From Erythrobacter sp. HL-111 (lineage in GTDB: Bacteria > Pseudomonadota > Alphaproteobacteria > Sphingomonadales > Sphingomonadaceae), in the NCBI RefSeq assembly GCF_900105095.1, contig NZ_LT629743.1, positions 3,127,869 to 3,191,868 of the forward strand: a DNA stretch of 64,000 nt, given 5' to 3'. Shown piece after piece: positions 27,922 to 38,747 of this stretch. Below the pieces are notes generated by a model. It did not search any database. It had not been told where the DNA came from and saw only the letters and a list, made by a program, of their open reading frames with translations. Positions within the stretch are counted from its first letter, which is position 1; each line of letters begins with the position of its first letter. The translations under genes were made by a program, and so were the position numbers.

Positions 27922-29039
27922 AGCTCGCCGACCTGATCGACCCCGCGCGCTGCCGCCGGCTGGTGGTCAAGGTCGGCTCGGCCCTGCTGGTCGAACGCGG
28001 CGCCCCGCGCCGCGAATGGCTCGAAACCCTGGCCCGGGACCTCGCCACGCTCCACGCGGGCGGGAGCGAGGTGATCGTCGTGAGTTCCGGCGCCATCGCG
28101 CTGGGCGCGGCCCGGCTCGGCCTTGCGAAAGGCGGCCGCGCGAGCCTTGCCGAAGCGCAGGGCGCGGCGTCGGTCGGGCAGGTCGCGCTGGCGCAGCTGT
28201 GGGCCGGCGCGTTCGAGGCGCGCGGGCTGATCGCGGCGCAGATGCTGGTGACGCTGGGCGATCTCGAGGACCGGCGGCGCTATCTCAACGCCGCGGCGAC
28301 GCTCGAGATGCTGCTGGCGAGGGGCGCGGTCCCGGTGGTGAACGAGAACGACAGCGTCGCGACCGAGGAAATCCGCTTCGGCGACAATGATCGCCTTGCC
28401 GCGCGGGTCGCGCAGGCGGCGGGCGCGGACGGCGTGCTGCTCCTGAGCGATGTCGAAGGGCTTTACGACCGCCCGCCGTCCGAACCGGGCGCGGCGCTGG
28501 TCGAGCGGGTCGAGGGAGTCACGCCCGAAATCGTCGCGATGGCGGATGGCGGATCGGGTTCGGGCCTCGGCTCTGGCGGGATGCTCGCGAAACTGCAGGC
28601 CGCGCGGATCGCGGAGCGCGCCGGCATCGCGCTCGGCATCATCGACGGGCGGGCCGAGGCGCCGCTTTCCCGCCTGCGCGCAAGCGGGCGCGGCACGATC
28701 TTCCTGCCCGTCCGATCCGACAGCGCGCGCAAGGCCTGGCTCGGCGGGCGGCTCGCGCCCGAAGGCGTGCTGACGGTGGACGCGGGCTGCGTCGCCGCGC
28801 TCGGCGAAGGGGCGAGCCTGCTCGCGGCCGGGCTGGTCGAGGTCGAGGGCACGTTCCAGCGCGGCGCGCTGGTCTCGCTCCACGGGCCGAAGGGCGAACG
28901 GCTGGGGCAGGGCCTCGTCGAATATTCGTCCGACGAATGCCGCGCGATCGCCGGTCTCAGCACGCGCGAACAGGAGGCGAGGCTCGGCTACGCCCCGCGC
29001 GCAGCGGTGGTGCACCGCGATCACATGGTGCGCGCTTGA
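27906..29039 (+). CDS. proB: Glutamate 5-kinase
   Basis: ProB phosphorylates glutamate with ATP in the first step of proline synthesis and is usually feedback-inhibited by proline. The 377-residue product has the amino-acid kinase domain ([13 protein letters not shown] near residue 19, [16 protein letters not shown] near 58, [20 protein letters not shown] near 144). A C-terminal PUA domain begins near residue 285, as in E. coli. The start is GTG 27906, inside the end of obgE; the open frame further upstream is a shadow. ProA is not nearby, which is common in this group. Confidence 0.92.
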   Translation: MVADLKLADLIDPARCRRLVVKVGSALLVERGAPRREWLETLARDLATLHAGGSEVIVVSSGAIALGAARLGLAKGGRASLAEAQGAASVGQVALAQLWAGAFEARGLIAAQMLVTLGDLEDRRRYLNAAATLEMLLARGAVPVVNENDSVATEEIRFGDNDRLAARVAQAAGADGVLLLSDVEGLYDRPPSEPGAALVERVEGVTPEIVAMADGGSGSGLGSGGMLAKLQAARIAERAGIALGIIDGRAEAPLSRLRASGRGTIFLPVRSDSARKAWLGGRLAPEGVLTVDAGCVAALGEGASLLAAGLVEVEGTFQRGALVSLHGPKGERLGQGLVEYSSDECRAIAGLSTREQEARLGYAPRAAVVHRDHMVRA

Positions 29040-29041
29040 GC

Positions 29042-29944
29042 GTGCTCGCGATCACGGGCGCGACCGGCTTCGTCGGCTCGGCGGTGCTGGACGAGTCGCT
29101 TTCGCAGGGGCACAAGGCGCGCGCGCTGACCCGGCGGGAGCAGGCAGCGCGCGCAGGGGTCGAATGGATTTCCGGCACGCTCGAAGACCCGCCCGCGCTC
29201 GCCCGGCTGTGCGACGGGGCAGACGCGGTGATCCATGTCGCGGGTCTCACCAACACCCCCGACCCGCGCGGGTTCGAAACCGCCAACGTCACCGGCACGG
29301 CAAGCATGATCGCCGCTGCCAGGGCCGCGGGCGCGGCGCGGTTCGTCTTCGTCTCCTCGCTTTCCGCGCGCGAGCCGAAGCTGTCGGCCTATGGCGCGTC
29401 CAAGGCGCGGGCGGAGACGCTGGTCGAGGCGAGCGGGCTCGACTGGACCATCGTGCGTCCGCCCGCGGTCTATGGCCCGCGCGACACCGAGATGTTCGAT
29501 CTCTTCCGTTCGGCGAAGCTCGGCCTGGTCCCGCTTCCCCCGGGCGGGGCGACCTCGATCATCCATTCGCACGATCTTGCCCGCCTGCTGGTCGCGCTGG
29601 CCGCTCGCAAGGGGCCGCAGGCGATCCACGAACCCGATGACGGGCGCGAGGGCGGCTGGGCGCACAGGGAACTGGCGCGGGCGATCGGCCGCGCGGTCGG
29701 GCGCAAGGCCGTGTTCGCGCCGCACCTGCCGCGCACCGCGCTCGATCTCGCCGCGCGGGCCGACCGGATGCTGCGCGGGGACAGGGCCAAGCTCACCGCC
29801 GACCGCGTGGGCTACATGGCGCATCCCAACTGGGTCGCACGCTCCGACCGGAAGGTGCCGCGCGAGGTGTGGCAACCGCGGATCGATGGCGAGGAGGGGC
29901 TGAAGGCGACGGCTGAGTGGTATCGCGCCGAGGGCTGGCTGTAG
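29042..29944 (+). CDS. NAD(P)-dependent epimerase/dehydratase, SDR family
   Basis: The 300-residue product is an extended short-chain dehydrogenase/reductase. It has the N-terminal nucleotide loop ITGATGFVGSAVLDE and the VIHVAGLTNTPDPRGF stretch near residue 64. A catalytic-type Tyr-X3-Lys lies at about residues 116-120 (AYGASKARAE), and VRPPAVYGPRDTEMF is near residue 138. The substrate cannot be told. GTG 29042 is taken as start; a TTG at 29036 overlaps the proB stop and is almost equally good. It is the last gene of the obgE-proB run before the convergent sulfur operon. Confidence 0.8.
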   Translation: MLAITGATGFVGSAVLDESLSQGHKARALTRREQAARAGVEWISGTLEDPPALARLCDGADAVIHVAGLTNTPDPRGFETANVTGTASMIAAARAAGAARFVFVSSLSAREPKLSAYGASKARAETLVEASGLDWTIVRPPAVYGPRDTEMFDLFRSAKLGLVPLPPGGATSIIHSHDLARLLVALAARKGPQAIHEPDDGREGGWAHRELARAIGRAVGRKAVFAPHLPRTALDLAARADRMLRGDRAKLTADRVGYMAHPNWVARSDRKVPREVWQPRIDGEEGLKATAEWYRAEGWL

Positions 29945-29964
29945 CCACCGCGACCAGGGTCGCG

Positions 29965-30720
29965 TCAGAGGAACGGTTCCTCGCCGGGCCGGTGGATGCC
30001 GCATTCGGTCTTGTCCCAACCCTTCCACCGGCCCGAGCGCGGGTCCTCGCCCGGCGCGACCTTGTGGGTGCACGGCTCGCAGCCGATCGAGGGGAAACCG
30101 CGCGCGACCAACGGGTGGACCGGCAGGTCGTGGGCGAGGAAATAGTCCGCGATGTCCCCTGCCGTCCAGTCGATCAGCGGGTTGATCTTGAGCCTGCCCT
30201 GCGCGTCGGACGTGTCGATCTCGAACCGCGGCAGGTTCGCCCGGGTGGAGGACTGGAACGCCTTGCGCCCGGTGATGCTCGCATCGTAATCCGCCAGCGC
30301 CTGCGCCAGCGGGTTCACCTTGCGGATCGCGCAGCAGCCGTCGGGATCGTAGGACCAGCGCAGCCCGCTTGCGTCCTTCGCGGCCAGCTCCGCCTCGTCC
30401 GGCGCCAGCACGACGAGGTCGAGCCCGAGCCGCTCGACCAGCGCATCGCGGTAGGCCAGCGTCTCGGCGAAATGCTTGCCCGTGTCGAGGAAAAGGACCG
30501 GCACGCGGCGGTCCACCTCGGCCAGGAGGTGCAGCAGCACCGCGCTTTCCGCGCCGAAGCTCGAGACCACGGCGATCTCGCCCGCAAGGTCGCCTGCGAT
30601 CACGCCTTCGAGCATTTCCTGAGTCGAGGAGCCGCGGAACATCCGGTTGAGGCGCACCGCGTCGTGCTCGCTGAAGCGTGGAGCCGCGTCGAGCCGGTCG
30701 ATCCTGCGGGTTTCGTTCAT
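29965..30720 (-). CDS. cysH: Assimilatory APS/PAPS reductase
   Basis: CysH reduces activated sulfate (APS or PAPS) to sulfite with thioredoxin. The 251-residue product has the P-loop-like SSFGAESAVLLHL near residue 53 and the C-terminal catalytic motif E-C240-G-I-H. It also has the cysteine pairs C129-C130 and C214-X2-C217. That CC-X(about 80)-CXXC pattern is the hallmark of enzymes with a [4Fe-4S] cluster, which usually prefer APS over PAPS; E. coli-type PAPS reductases lack it. It is last in a minus-strand operon with sulfite reductase, overlapping DUF934 by four bases. Confidence 0.92.
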   Translation of the reverse strand: MNETRRIDRLDAAPRFSEHDAVRLNRMFRGSSTQEMLEGVIAGDLAGEIAVVSSFGAESAVLLHLLAEVDRRVPVLFLDTGKHFAETLAYRDALVERLGLDLVVLAPDEAELAAKDASGLRWSYDPDGCCAIRKVNPLAQALADYDASITGRKAFQSSTRANLPRFEIDTSDAQGRLKINPLIDWTAGDIADYFLAHDLPVHPLVARGFPSIGCEPCTHKVAPGEDPRSGRWKGWDKTECGIHRPGEEPFL

Positions 30721-31170
30721 GAACCTTGACCGTGGCGGTGCTGGGCGATGGTCGGGCGGGTGTCGGCGGCGTGCTGATAGACGGCTTGCCAGGTCGCGAA
30801 GGCGCGGCGCGCGTCGTCCTCGTCGAGGCGCCGGTCGGGCGCGAAACTGTCGAAGCCGCAGCGACGCATGTTGGAAAGCTGATCGACCAGCACGTCTCCA
30901 ACAGCGCGCAATTCGCCCGTGTAGCCAGCCTCGCGCAGGATGCGCGCCGCCGAATAGCCCCGCCCGTCGGTGAAGGCGGGGAAATTGATTTCGACCAGCG
31001 CGAGCCGATCGAGAAACGGGATCAGCAGCCGCGCATCGTCGCCCGGTTCGATCCGCACGGCGGTCGCATTGGTCTGTTCCAGCGCCGAATCGACCGTGAC
31101 CGCGGCGTGATCGACCGGCTCGTCGTCGCGAAAGCGGAACTGGACATCGTCGGGGCTGGTGCCGAGATCA

Positions 31171-31178
<8 letters not shown>
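30717..31178 (-). CDS. DUF934 sulfur-assimilation protein
   Basis: The 153-residue product matches DUF934 by its core IEINFPAFTDGRGYSAARIL (here VEINFP) near residues 63-80 and the following ELRAVGDVLVDQLSNMRRCG block. The family is found next to sulfite reductase and CysH in many proteobacteria. Its biochemical role is unclear; an accessory role in sulfite reduction is inferred from context. The start overlaps the cysI stop by eight bases and its stop overlaps the cysH ATG, so all three are translationally coupled. Confidence 0.85.
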
Positions 31179-32799
<1,621 letters not shown>

Positions 32800-32801
32800 T
32801 T

Positions 32802-33101
32802 TCAGATCACCCAATCGAGCGCTGCGGGGTCCTGCGGTTTCAAGGTGAGGTCGGGCCGCACCGTTGGGCCGAGGGCGCGGACGCGGTCCTTGATATGGGC
32901 GGGGCGGACATGGCCGTCCTCTTCGCGCGTCGCATCGATCGCATAGGGCACGTTGACGCGCCGCGCGGCCTCTTGCGCGGCCATGATTTCCTCGGCCGCG
33001 TCTGCGACATCGACCGCGTCGTCGACGTGGAGCGACCAGCCCTGGCCGTCCCACCACACCACCGCGCCGGTCCTGAGATCGTTTCCGGTTAGGATCCTCA
33101 T
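32802..33101 (-). CDS. DUF2849 protein
   Basis: The 99-residue product begins MRILTGNDLRTGAVVWWDGQ and contains AEEIMAAQEAARRVNVPYAI. This matches DUF2849, a small family found in alphaproteobacterial sulfite reductase operons between the siroheme methyltransferase and cysI. No catalytic motif is apparent and its role is unknown. The start codon overlaps the end of the upstream methyltransferase by four bases, and its stop is two bases from the cysI start. A longer open frame upstream is a shadow of the methyltransferase gene. Confidence 0.82.
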   Translation of the reverse strand: MRILTGNDLRTGAVVWWDGQGWSLHVDDAVDVADAAEEIMAAQEAARRVNVPYAIDATREEDGHVRPAHIKDRVRALGPTVRPDLTLKPQDPAALDWVI

Positions 33102-33892
33102 TGATGCGCCTCCATCGCGATCCGCGCGAGCGCGACGTCGTCGCGCGCCGTCACCTCGCCGATGACGATCAGGGCAGGGCTTGCGATCCGGTGGTCCGCG
33201 ACGAGTTCGGCCAGCCCGGCGAGCGGTCCCCTGACCACGCGCATCCCGGGACGCGCGCCGTTCTCGATCACCGCGACGGGCATGGCCGGGGAAAGGCCGT
33301 CCGCCATCAGTTTCTCGGCGATCTGGGGCGCGGTCCTGAGCCCCATGTAGATGACGAGTGTGCGGCCCTTGCCCGCAAGGCCCGACCAGTCCTGCTCGGA
33401 AAGACCCTTGCACTGGCCCGCGACGAAGCTGACCACGCTCGCCGCGTCGCGGTGGGTCAGCGCGATGCCGGCGGCCGCCGCCGCCCCGTTCGCGGCGGAG
33501 ATGCCGGGCACGATCTCGACCGGGACGCCCGCGGCGCGCGCGGCCTCGGCCTCCTCGCCGCCGCGGCCGAAGATGAAGGGATCGCCGCCCTTCAATCGCA
33601 CCACGTCGCGCCCGGCCAGCGCCTCGCGCACGAGCAGGGCGTTGATCTCCTCCTGCGGCAGGGTGTGGCGGGCGCGCCGTTTCGCGACCGAGATCAGCCG
33701 CGCATCGGGCCGCGCGAGGGCGAGGATGTCGGCGCTGACGAGGCCGTCATGGACAATGGTGGCGGCGCGCGCGATCAGCCGGGCGGCGCGCAGGGTCAGG
33801 AGATCCGGATCGCCCGGACCCGCACCGACGAGAAAGACCGTGCCCGGCCTGAACGCGGGCGGAGTGGGGGTGGTTCGCATGGCGCCGGGCAT
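33098..33892 (-). CDS. cobA: Uroporphyrinogen-III C-methyltransferase
   Basis: The enzyme methylates uroporphyrinogen III at C2 and C7 with SAM to give precorrin-2, the precursor of siroheme needed by the neighbouring sulfite reductase. The 264-residue product has the family landmarks FLVGAGPGDPDLLTLRA near residue 20, VRLKGGDPFIFGRGGEE near residue 98, and VPGISAANGAAAAAGI near residue 127. It lacks the CysG dehydrogenase/ferrochelatase half, so those steps must be encoded elsewhere. It is first in the operon. ATG 33892 is used; ATG 33880 is a shorter option. Confidence 0.92.
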   Translation of the reverse strand: MPGAMRTTPTPPAFRPGTVFLVGAGPGDPDLLTLRAARLIARAATIVHDGLVSADILALARPDARLISVAKRRARHTLPQEEINALLVREALAGRDVVRLKGGDPFIFGRGGEEAEAARAAGVPVEIVPGISAANGAAAAAGIALTHRDAASVVSFVAGQCKGLSEQDWSGLAGKGRTLVIYMGLRTAPQIAEKLMADGLSPAMPVAVIENGARPGMRVVRGPLAGLAELVADHRIASPALIVIGEVTARDDVALARIAMEAHQ

Positions 33893-34015
33893 GGACGAAA
33901 CCGCCTCGCGCCGCCAGCGAGAATGGGTTTGCCCCGCGCAAGCGAAACTTGTGCCCCGCTTCCATGTCCCCGCTCGCCGCGCCTTTTCCGGGTCGCGCCG
34001 TCCTTTGCAGCGGCG

Positions 34016-35128
34016 TCAATCGCCCTCGGACGCCTGCTTTCGTTCCGCTTCGAGCGCCGCGATCAGGCGGTCGAGCTGGTCCGACTGGCGCAGGTTGAGA
34101 TCGCGCTGCGGGAAGGGAATCTCGACCTCGTGCTCCTTGAACAGGTGCCACACCCGGCGGTAGATGTCGGAGCGGATGTTCGCCATCCCTTCCTCCGGGT
34201 CCTGGATCCAGAAACGCAGCTCGAAATTGACCGAGGAATCGCCGAATTCCATGATGTTGACGCGCGGTTTGGGCGACTTGAGCACGCGGTCGGTCTCCTC
34301 GGCCGCCTGGTAGAGCAGCCGGGTGACCAGCTCGATGTCGGAATTGTAGGAGACGCCCACGGGCGCCTTCACGCGCACGTCGCGCGAGGAATAGGACCAG
34401 TTGACGACCTGGTTGATCATCAGCGTTTCGTTCGGGATCAGGTATTCGGTCCGGTCGCGGGTGACGACCGAGATCGCGCGGATGCCGATCTTGCGAATCT
34501 GCCCGAAGCTTTCCGCGCCCGAAGAATCGTGGACCGATATGACGTCGCCCGGCTTGATCGACTTGTCGAGCAGCAGGATGATGCCCGAAATCAGGTTCCC
34601 GAAGGTCTTCTGCAGGCCGAAACCGATGGCGAGGCCGAAGGCACCGCCGAAAAAGGCCAGCGCGGTGAGGTCGATGCCGAGCAGGTCCACCCCGATGAAG
34701 AAGGCCGCGGTCCAGATGACGATGGTCGCGATCTTTTCCGCGAGCAGTTCCTGCACCCCGTCGAGCCGGCTCATGCCGCGCAGCCCCTTGCGGACGAGGC
34801 GCGTCGCGAACCAGGCGAGCGACAGGACGAGGAGGAAGGTCAGCACGCTGAGCAGGATGTCGGCAAGCGAAATCTTGAGCGAACCGATCATGATGGCCAT
34901 GGAATCGAGCCGCTCGATTACCGCGCCGACGGTCTCGCTCTGGCGCGCGATCTCCTCCTTCGCCCCGCCGCTGAGGCCGATGACGGTTTCGGCCGGCGCC
35001 TCTTCGGCGAGGCTCCAGACCTGGCCCGGCTCGGCGGGTTCGGGGCTCGCCGCGGGGGGCGTTTCACCGCGGGCCGGTCCGGCGGGGTCGTCCTGCGGCG
35101 AAGGGCCGGGCGGGGGCGCCGCGCTCAT
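34016..35128 (-). CDS. MscS-family mechanosensitive ion channel
   Basis: The 370-residue product is a small-conductance mechanosensitive channel that releases solutes on osmotic downshock. A Pro-rich N-terminus of about 50 residues precedes three or four hydrophobic segments. The pore-lining helix is the Gly/Ala-rich FGGAFGLAIGFGLQKTFGN near residue 158. The following beta domain has KPGDVISV and IPNETLMINQVVNWS near residue 232. It overlaps the MetC-like gene by four bases. The 33893-34015 gap before its 3' end shows nothing notable. Confidence 0.9.
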   Translation of the reverse strand: MSAAPPPGPSPQDDPAGPARGETPPAASPEPAEPGQVWSLAEEAPAETVIGLSGGAKEEIARQSETVGAVIERLDSMAIMIGSLKISLADILLSVLTFLLVLSLAWFATRLVRKGLRGMSRLDGVQELLAEKIATIVIWTAAFFIGVDLLGIDLTALAFFGGAFGLAIGFGLQKTFGNLISGIILLLDKSIKPGDVISVHDSSGAESFGQIRKIGIRAISVVTRDRTEYLIPNETLMINQVVNWSYSSRDVRVKAPVGVSYNSDIELVTRLLYQAAEETDRVLKSPKPRVNIMEFGDSSVNFELRFWIQDPEEGMANIRSDIYRRVWHLFKEHEVEIPFPQRDLNLRQSDQLDRLIAALEAERKQASEGD

Positions 35129-36348
35129 GCTTCGTCCATCCGCGCAAGCGCCTGCGCGAGGTCCGCGATCAGGTCCTCGCCGTCCTCGAGCCCGATCGAC
35201 AGGCGGATGGCGGGGCGGGTCGCCCCCGCGTCCCCGTGCGGCCTGGTCGGCGAGGCCATCACCGTGCGGTGGACGTGCGGGGCGATCGGCAGGGCGAGGC
35301 TTTCATAGCCGCCCCACGAATAGCCGATGCCGAACAGCTTGAGCGCGTCGACCACGCGGCCCGAGGCGTCCATGTCCCCGGTTTCCAGCACGAAGCTGAA
35401 CAGCCCGCAGCCGCCGGTGAAATCGCGGGCGTAGAGCGCGTGGCCGGGATCGCTTTCGAGCAGCGGGCACATGACCCGCGCGACCTGCGGCTGCTCGGCG
35501 AGCCAGGCGGCGATGCGCGCGGCGCTCCGGGTCGAGGCGGCGAGCCGGACCTGCATCGTCCGCAGCCCCCGCGCGGCGAGCGCGGCGTCGTCGGGCGAGA
35601 CCACCTGGCCGAGGTCGAGCGCGGTCCGGCGGAGCCTGCCGAAAAGAGGTTCCGCCGCGCTCGCGGAGCCCATCATCAGGTCGGAATGGCCGCCGACGTG
35701 CTTCGACAGGCTCATCATCGCGATGTCGCAGCCGCGTTCCAGCGCCGGAAAGCCGAGCGGGCTCGCCCAGGTGTTGTCGATCAGGCTCACGGCGTCGTGC
35801 GCGCGCGCGATCCGGGCGAGTTCGGGGACGTCGCAGACCTCCATCGTCAGGCTGCCCGGGTTTTCGAGCCACACCGCCTGCGGCCGGAACTCGGCGACAA
35901 GCCCGGCATAGGCGGCAAGGTCGAGCGGGTCGAAGAAGCGCGTCTCCACCCCCATCCGGGCGAGCAGGCCGGTCGCCATGCTGCGCGCGGGATCATAGGC
36001 ATTGTCGCTCATCAGCAGGCGGTCGCCGGGCGAGAGCACCGCGAGCAGGCACCCCGCGATCGCGGCGACCCCGCTCGGATAGAGCACGGTGCCGTGCGCG
36101 CCCGGCTCGATTTCGGTCAGGGCCTCGGCCAGCGACCACTGGGTCGGCGCGCCGCGCCTGCCGTAGAAGAACTGCGCCGGATCGTCGCGCCCGCCTGCGC
36201 GCCTGCGCTCGGCCTCGCTGGCGTAAAGGTGGGTCGAGCCGCGCCAGACCGGCGTGTTGACCACGCGCCCGGTCCATTCGGGCCGCCGCCCGGCGCGGGT
36301 GAGGCGGGTGGCCGCGCGCAGGCCTTCGGGCTCCTCGCCGCCGCTCAT
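35125..36348 (-). CDS. metC: Cystathionine beta-lyase-like PLP enzyme
   Basis: The 407-residue product belongs to the Cys/Met metabolism PLP family. It shows the YGRRGAPTQWSLAEAL start of the fold near residue 62, a VSLIDNTWASPLGFPALERG cofactor-site stretch near residue 185, and the PLP-lysine motif SLSKHVGGHSDLMMG near residue 213. A MetC-type lyase would cleave cystathionine to homocysteine. Related lyases in the family cannot be excluded by motifs alone. ATG 36348 overlaps the upstream sulfurtransferase stop, and its own stop overlaps the mscS start, making a three-gene operon. Confidence 0.85.
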   Translation of the reverse strand: MSGGEEPEGLRAATRLTRAGRRPEWTGRVVNTPVWRGSTHLYASEAERRRAGGRDDPAQFFYGRRGAPTQWSLAEALTEIEPGAHGTVLYPSGVAAIAGCLLAVLSPGDRLLMSDNAYDPARSMATGLLARMGVETRFFDPLDLAAYAGLVAEFRPQAVWLENPGSLTMEVCDVPELARIARAHDAVSLIDNTWASPLGFPALERGCDIAMMSLSKHVGGHSDLMMGSASAAEPLFGRLRRTALDLGQVVSPDDAALAARGLRTMQVRLAASTRSAARIAAWLAEQPQVARVMCPLLESDPGHALYARDFTGGCGLFSFVLETGDMDASGRVVDALKLFGIGYSWGGYESLALPIAPHVHRTVMASPTRPHGDAGATRPAIRLSIGLEDGEDLIADLAQALARMDEA

Positions 36349-37214
36349 GCTTCCGGCCCCTGCGCTTCCCGCCCCTGCGCCTTGGGCGTGGCGGGATCGG
36401 CGCTCCATTCCATCCAGCTGCCGTCGTAAAGCGCCGCGTCAGACTTGCCGATCAGGTGGAGCGCGAACAGCAGCACGCTCGCGGTGACTCCGCTGCCGCA
36501 GGTGGTGACGACCGGCCGGTCCAGGTCGATGCCGGCCGCCTCGAACGCCGCGCGCAGCTCCTGCGGCGACCTGAAGGTGCCGTCCTGCGCGAACAGATCG
36601 CCATAGGGCAGGTTCATCGAGCCCGGGATGCGCCCGTTCGGCCCGCCATGGACCGGGTCCTCGCCCGTCCCGAACACGCGGTCGGCCCCGCGCGCGTCGA
36701 GCACCTGTTCGGCGCGGCTGGCGAGGTTCGCGAGCATGTCGGCCTTGCTCCGCACCCGCCGCGGGGCATGGAGCGCCGCGGGCTCGGCGCGTTCGGGCGC
36801 GGGCGGCCCGCTTTCGAGCGGGAGGCCTTGCGCGCGCCACATGGCAAGGCCGCCGTCGAGGATCGCGACCCGCTCGCGCCCGGTTTCGGTCAGCGCGAAC
36901 CACGCGCGGGCCGAACTGCGGATCGCGCTGTCGTCGTAGAGCACGATGGCCGCATCCGGCGCCACCCCCAGCGCCGCGAGCCGCGCGGCGACCTGCCGTG
37001 CGGTGGGAAGCGCAGCGGGGACGGGGGAAGCGGGATCGGTGAGGCTCGCCAGGTCGAGGAAGCGTGCGCCCGGGATATGCGCCGCTTCGTATTCGGCGCG
37101 CGGATCGCGCCCGGCGGCAGGAAGATGGCGCGAGGCGTCGAGCACGGCGATGCCGGGATCGCCAAGGCGCTGCGCCAGCCACTGGCAGGAAACGAGGCTC
37201 GGGAAATCGTCCAT
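36345..37214 (-). CDS. sseA: 3-mercaptopyruvate/thiosulfate sulfurtransferase
   Basis: The 289-residue product has two rhodanese domains. The N-terminal one is inactive-type (VLDASRHLPAAGRDPRAEYE near residue 24). The C-terminal one carries the active-site loop C239-G-S-G-V-T-A. The CG[S/T]GVTA loop is typical of 3-mercaptopyruvate sulfurtransferases, which transfer sulfur from mercaptopyruvate to an acceptor such as thioredoxin or cyanide. ATG 37214 gives the usual N-terminus (MDDFPSLVSCQWLAQRL). It is first in the operon with the MetC-like lyase and mscS, fitting a role in sulfur amino acid metabolism. Confidence 0.88.
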   Translation of the reverse strand: MDDFPSLVSCQWLAQRLGDPGIAVLDASRHLPAAGRDPRAEYEAAHIPGARFLDLASLTDPASPVPAALPTARQVAARLAALGVAPDAAIVLYDDSAIRSSARAWFALTETGRERVAILDGGLAMWRAQGLPLESGPPAPERAEPAALHAPRRVRSKADMLANLASRAEQVLDARGADRVFGTGEDPVHGGPNGRIPGSMNLPYGDLFAQDGTFRSPQELRAAFEAAGIDLDRPVVTTCGSGVTASVLLFALHLIGKSDAALYDGSWMEWSADPATPKAQGREAQGPEA

Positions 37215-37288
37215 CGCCTGATCGGGTAGCGTGTGGGCGCCGCGCCGCCAAGGGGGCGGGTCGCGGGGCCGGGGGTCGGCCGGCGCGG

Positions 37289-38608
37289 TCAGGCCGGCTG
37301 GGGCGTGGCGGCGGGCGCCTGCGGGACGTGGACGAGCTGCGCGGCGAGACCGTAGATTCCGCCCACCGGCGCGGTGACGGGGAGCGGGCGGATCCGCCCG
37401 GCGCCCGCGCTGCTCGGCGTGCCGATGACGAAGGTGCAATCGGTCGCGGGCACGCCCTGCGCTGCAATGGTGACGTGGACCAGCGGGATGTAGACCCGCC
37501 CGCCGCCGCTGCCCTGCCGGATCAGGCTGAGCTCGCTCACCGGCAGGCGCAGCTGGCCGGTGAGCGCCGTGCCCTGATGCGGGCCGATCCGCCCGATTTC
37601 GCCGAGCGGTTGGCCATGGCCGGGGCTGCCGGCGGCGCCTTGCCCGTCACCCGCCCGCACGCAGTCGAGCCGGGCCGCGACCGCGAGATCGCGCACCGCC
37701 CTGTCCGATCGGTTGGTGAGGGTGAGGCAGATGTCGAGCGTCAGGGTCATGACCGAACGGCTCGCGGCGGTCACGTCGAGCCTGAGGTCGATCCGCGGGG
37801 GCGATTGCGCGGGCTGGGGTGCGGGTTGGGAGGCGGGTTGGGCGAGCGGCGCTTGTGCGGGCGCGGCGTCGGGCGCCGATGCGAAGGGCCGGGTCGGCTG
37901 GGAGATCGCGGCAAGGCGCGGAACCTCGCGCTTGCGGCGGCGCCGGGCGAGCCACAGCGGCACGAGGAGCGCGACGAGGAGGAGCGCGACGAGGAGCAGC
38001 AGGCCCGCGACGATCCAGCCGTCGAACGCGCGCAGCCGTTCGATCAGCGCGGGCCGGTGGACGCGCAGCTCGAACGGCTGTTCGCGCACCGGACCGGCCG
38101 GCAAAAGATCGAAGCCCGGCGCGAGATCGAGCGAGGGGGCGGTGTCGGCCGCGGGCTCGCCCGAATAAGGCGCCGCATTCTCGGGCGTCGCCGTTTCGGT
38201 CCGGTCGGCGGGGGCGGGAAGGGTCGGGTCTTGTGTAATCGCGGCGGGTGCGGGCCGGGGCGCAGGCGTGCGCGCGGGAGAGGGCGTCGGCGCAGGCCGG
38301 GCCGGTTCGCGCGCCTCGCTGCGTTCGGGCTGCTGCCGCCCGCCGGCTTCCTGCCGGGCGGACGGCGGGGCGATGACCCGCGGGCCGATCACCACGCCTT
38401 CGCGGATGTCGACCGGGCCCTGCGGGGCGGGCGCGGGGCTTTCGCCCGGCTCGGGCAGAGAGAAGCTTCCGGGCGCCTGCTGGGCGGCAGCGGCAACGGG
38501 CAGCGCGAGCGCGGCGGCCGCGATCAGCGCAGCCGCCGCGCGCCCCGTGCCGGGAACGGCGGGGCGAATGCGGGCGGGGCGGGGAGCGGATCGGTCGACG
38601 GGGCGCAT
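37289..38608 (-). CDS. Signal-peptide membrane protein, unknown function
   Basis: I do not recognise a family. The 439-residue product has a signal peptide or first membrane segment near residues 25-42 (AAALIAAAALALPVAAAAQ). A long Pro/Ala/Glu-rich region follows, then a second hydrophobic segment near residues 199-220 (GWIVAGLLLLVALLLVALLV) next to a basic RRRRKR stop-transfer. A C-terminal beta-rich domain (IDLRLDVTAASRSVMTLTLD near residue 280) resembles an immunoglobulin-like fold. The topology suggests a periplasmic N-terminal half and a cytoplasmic C-terminal domain. ATG 38608 is chosen because it starts just before the signal sequence. Confidence 0.65.
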   Translation of the reverse strand: MRPVDRSAPRPARIRPAVPGTGRAAAALIAAAALALPVAAAAQQAPGSFSLPEPGESPAPAPQGPVDIREGVVIGPRVIAPPSARQEAGGRQQPERSEAREPARPAPTPSPARTPAPRPAPAAITQDPTLPAPADRTETATPENAAPYSGEPAADTAPSLDLAPGFDLLPAGPVREQPFELRVHRPALIERLRAFDGWIVAGLLLLVALLLVALLVPLWLARRRRKREVPRLAAISQPTRPFASAPDAAPAQAPLAQPASQPAPQPAQSPPRIDLRLDVTAASRSVMTLTLDICLTLTNRSDRAVRDLAVAARLDCVRAGDGQGAAGSPGHGQPLGEIGRIGPHQGTALTGQLRLPVSELSLIRQGSGGGRVYIPLVHVTIAAQGVPATDCTFVIGTPSSAGAGRIRPLPVTAPVGGIYGLAAQLVHVPQAPAATPQPA

Positions 38609-38747
38609 CGCGGATGGAAACGGAACGGGAGCGGGGACCCGGCGCGGCGGGCGCCGGTTCCCGACGGAGCGCGCAGCATAGACCGCGCGGCCCGGCAAGG
38701 CCACCTCCCGGGTTGCGCGCACACGGCTTTCGCGGCAACAGCGCGGC

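Noticed and set aside
33101..35308. Plus-strand open frame of 735 codons across cobA and mscS
   Set aside because: It is antisense to two well-supported genes with conserved motifs. High-GC DNA routinely gives long shadow frames.
37215..38747. preQ1 riboswitch before queF
   Set aside because: The 139-base gap before queF shows no hairpin followed by an A-rich tail of the preQ1 type, so none is claimed.
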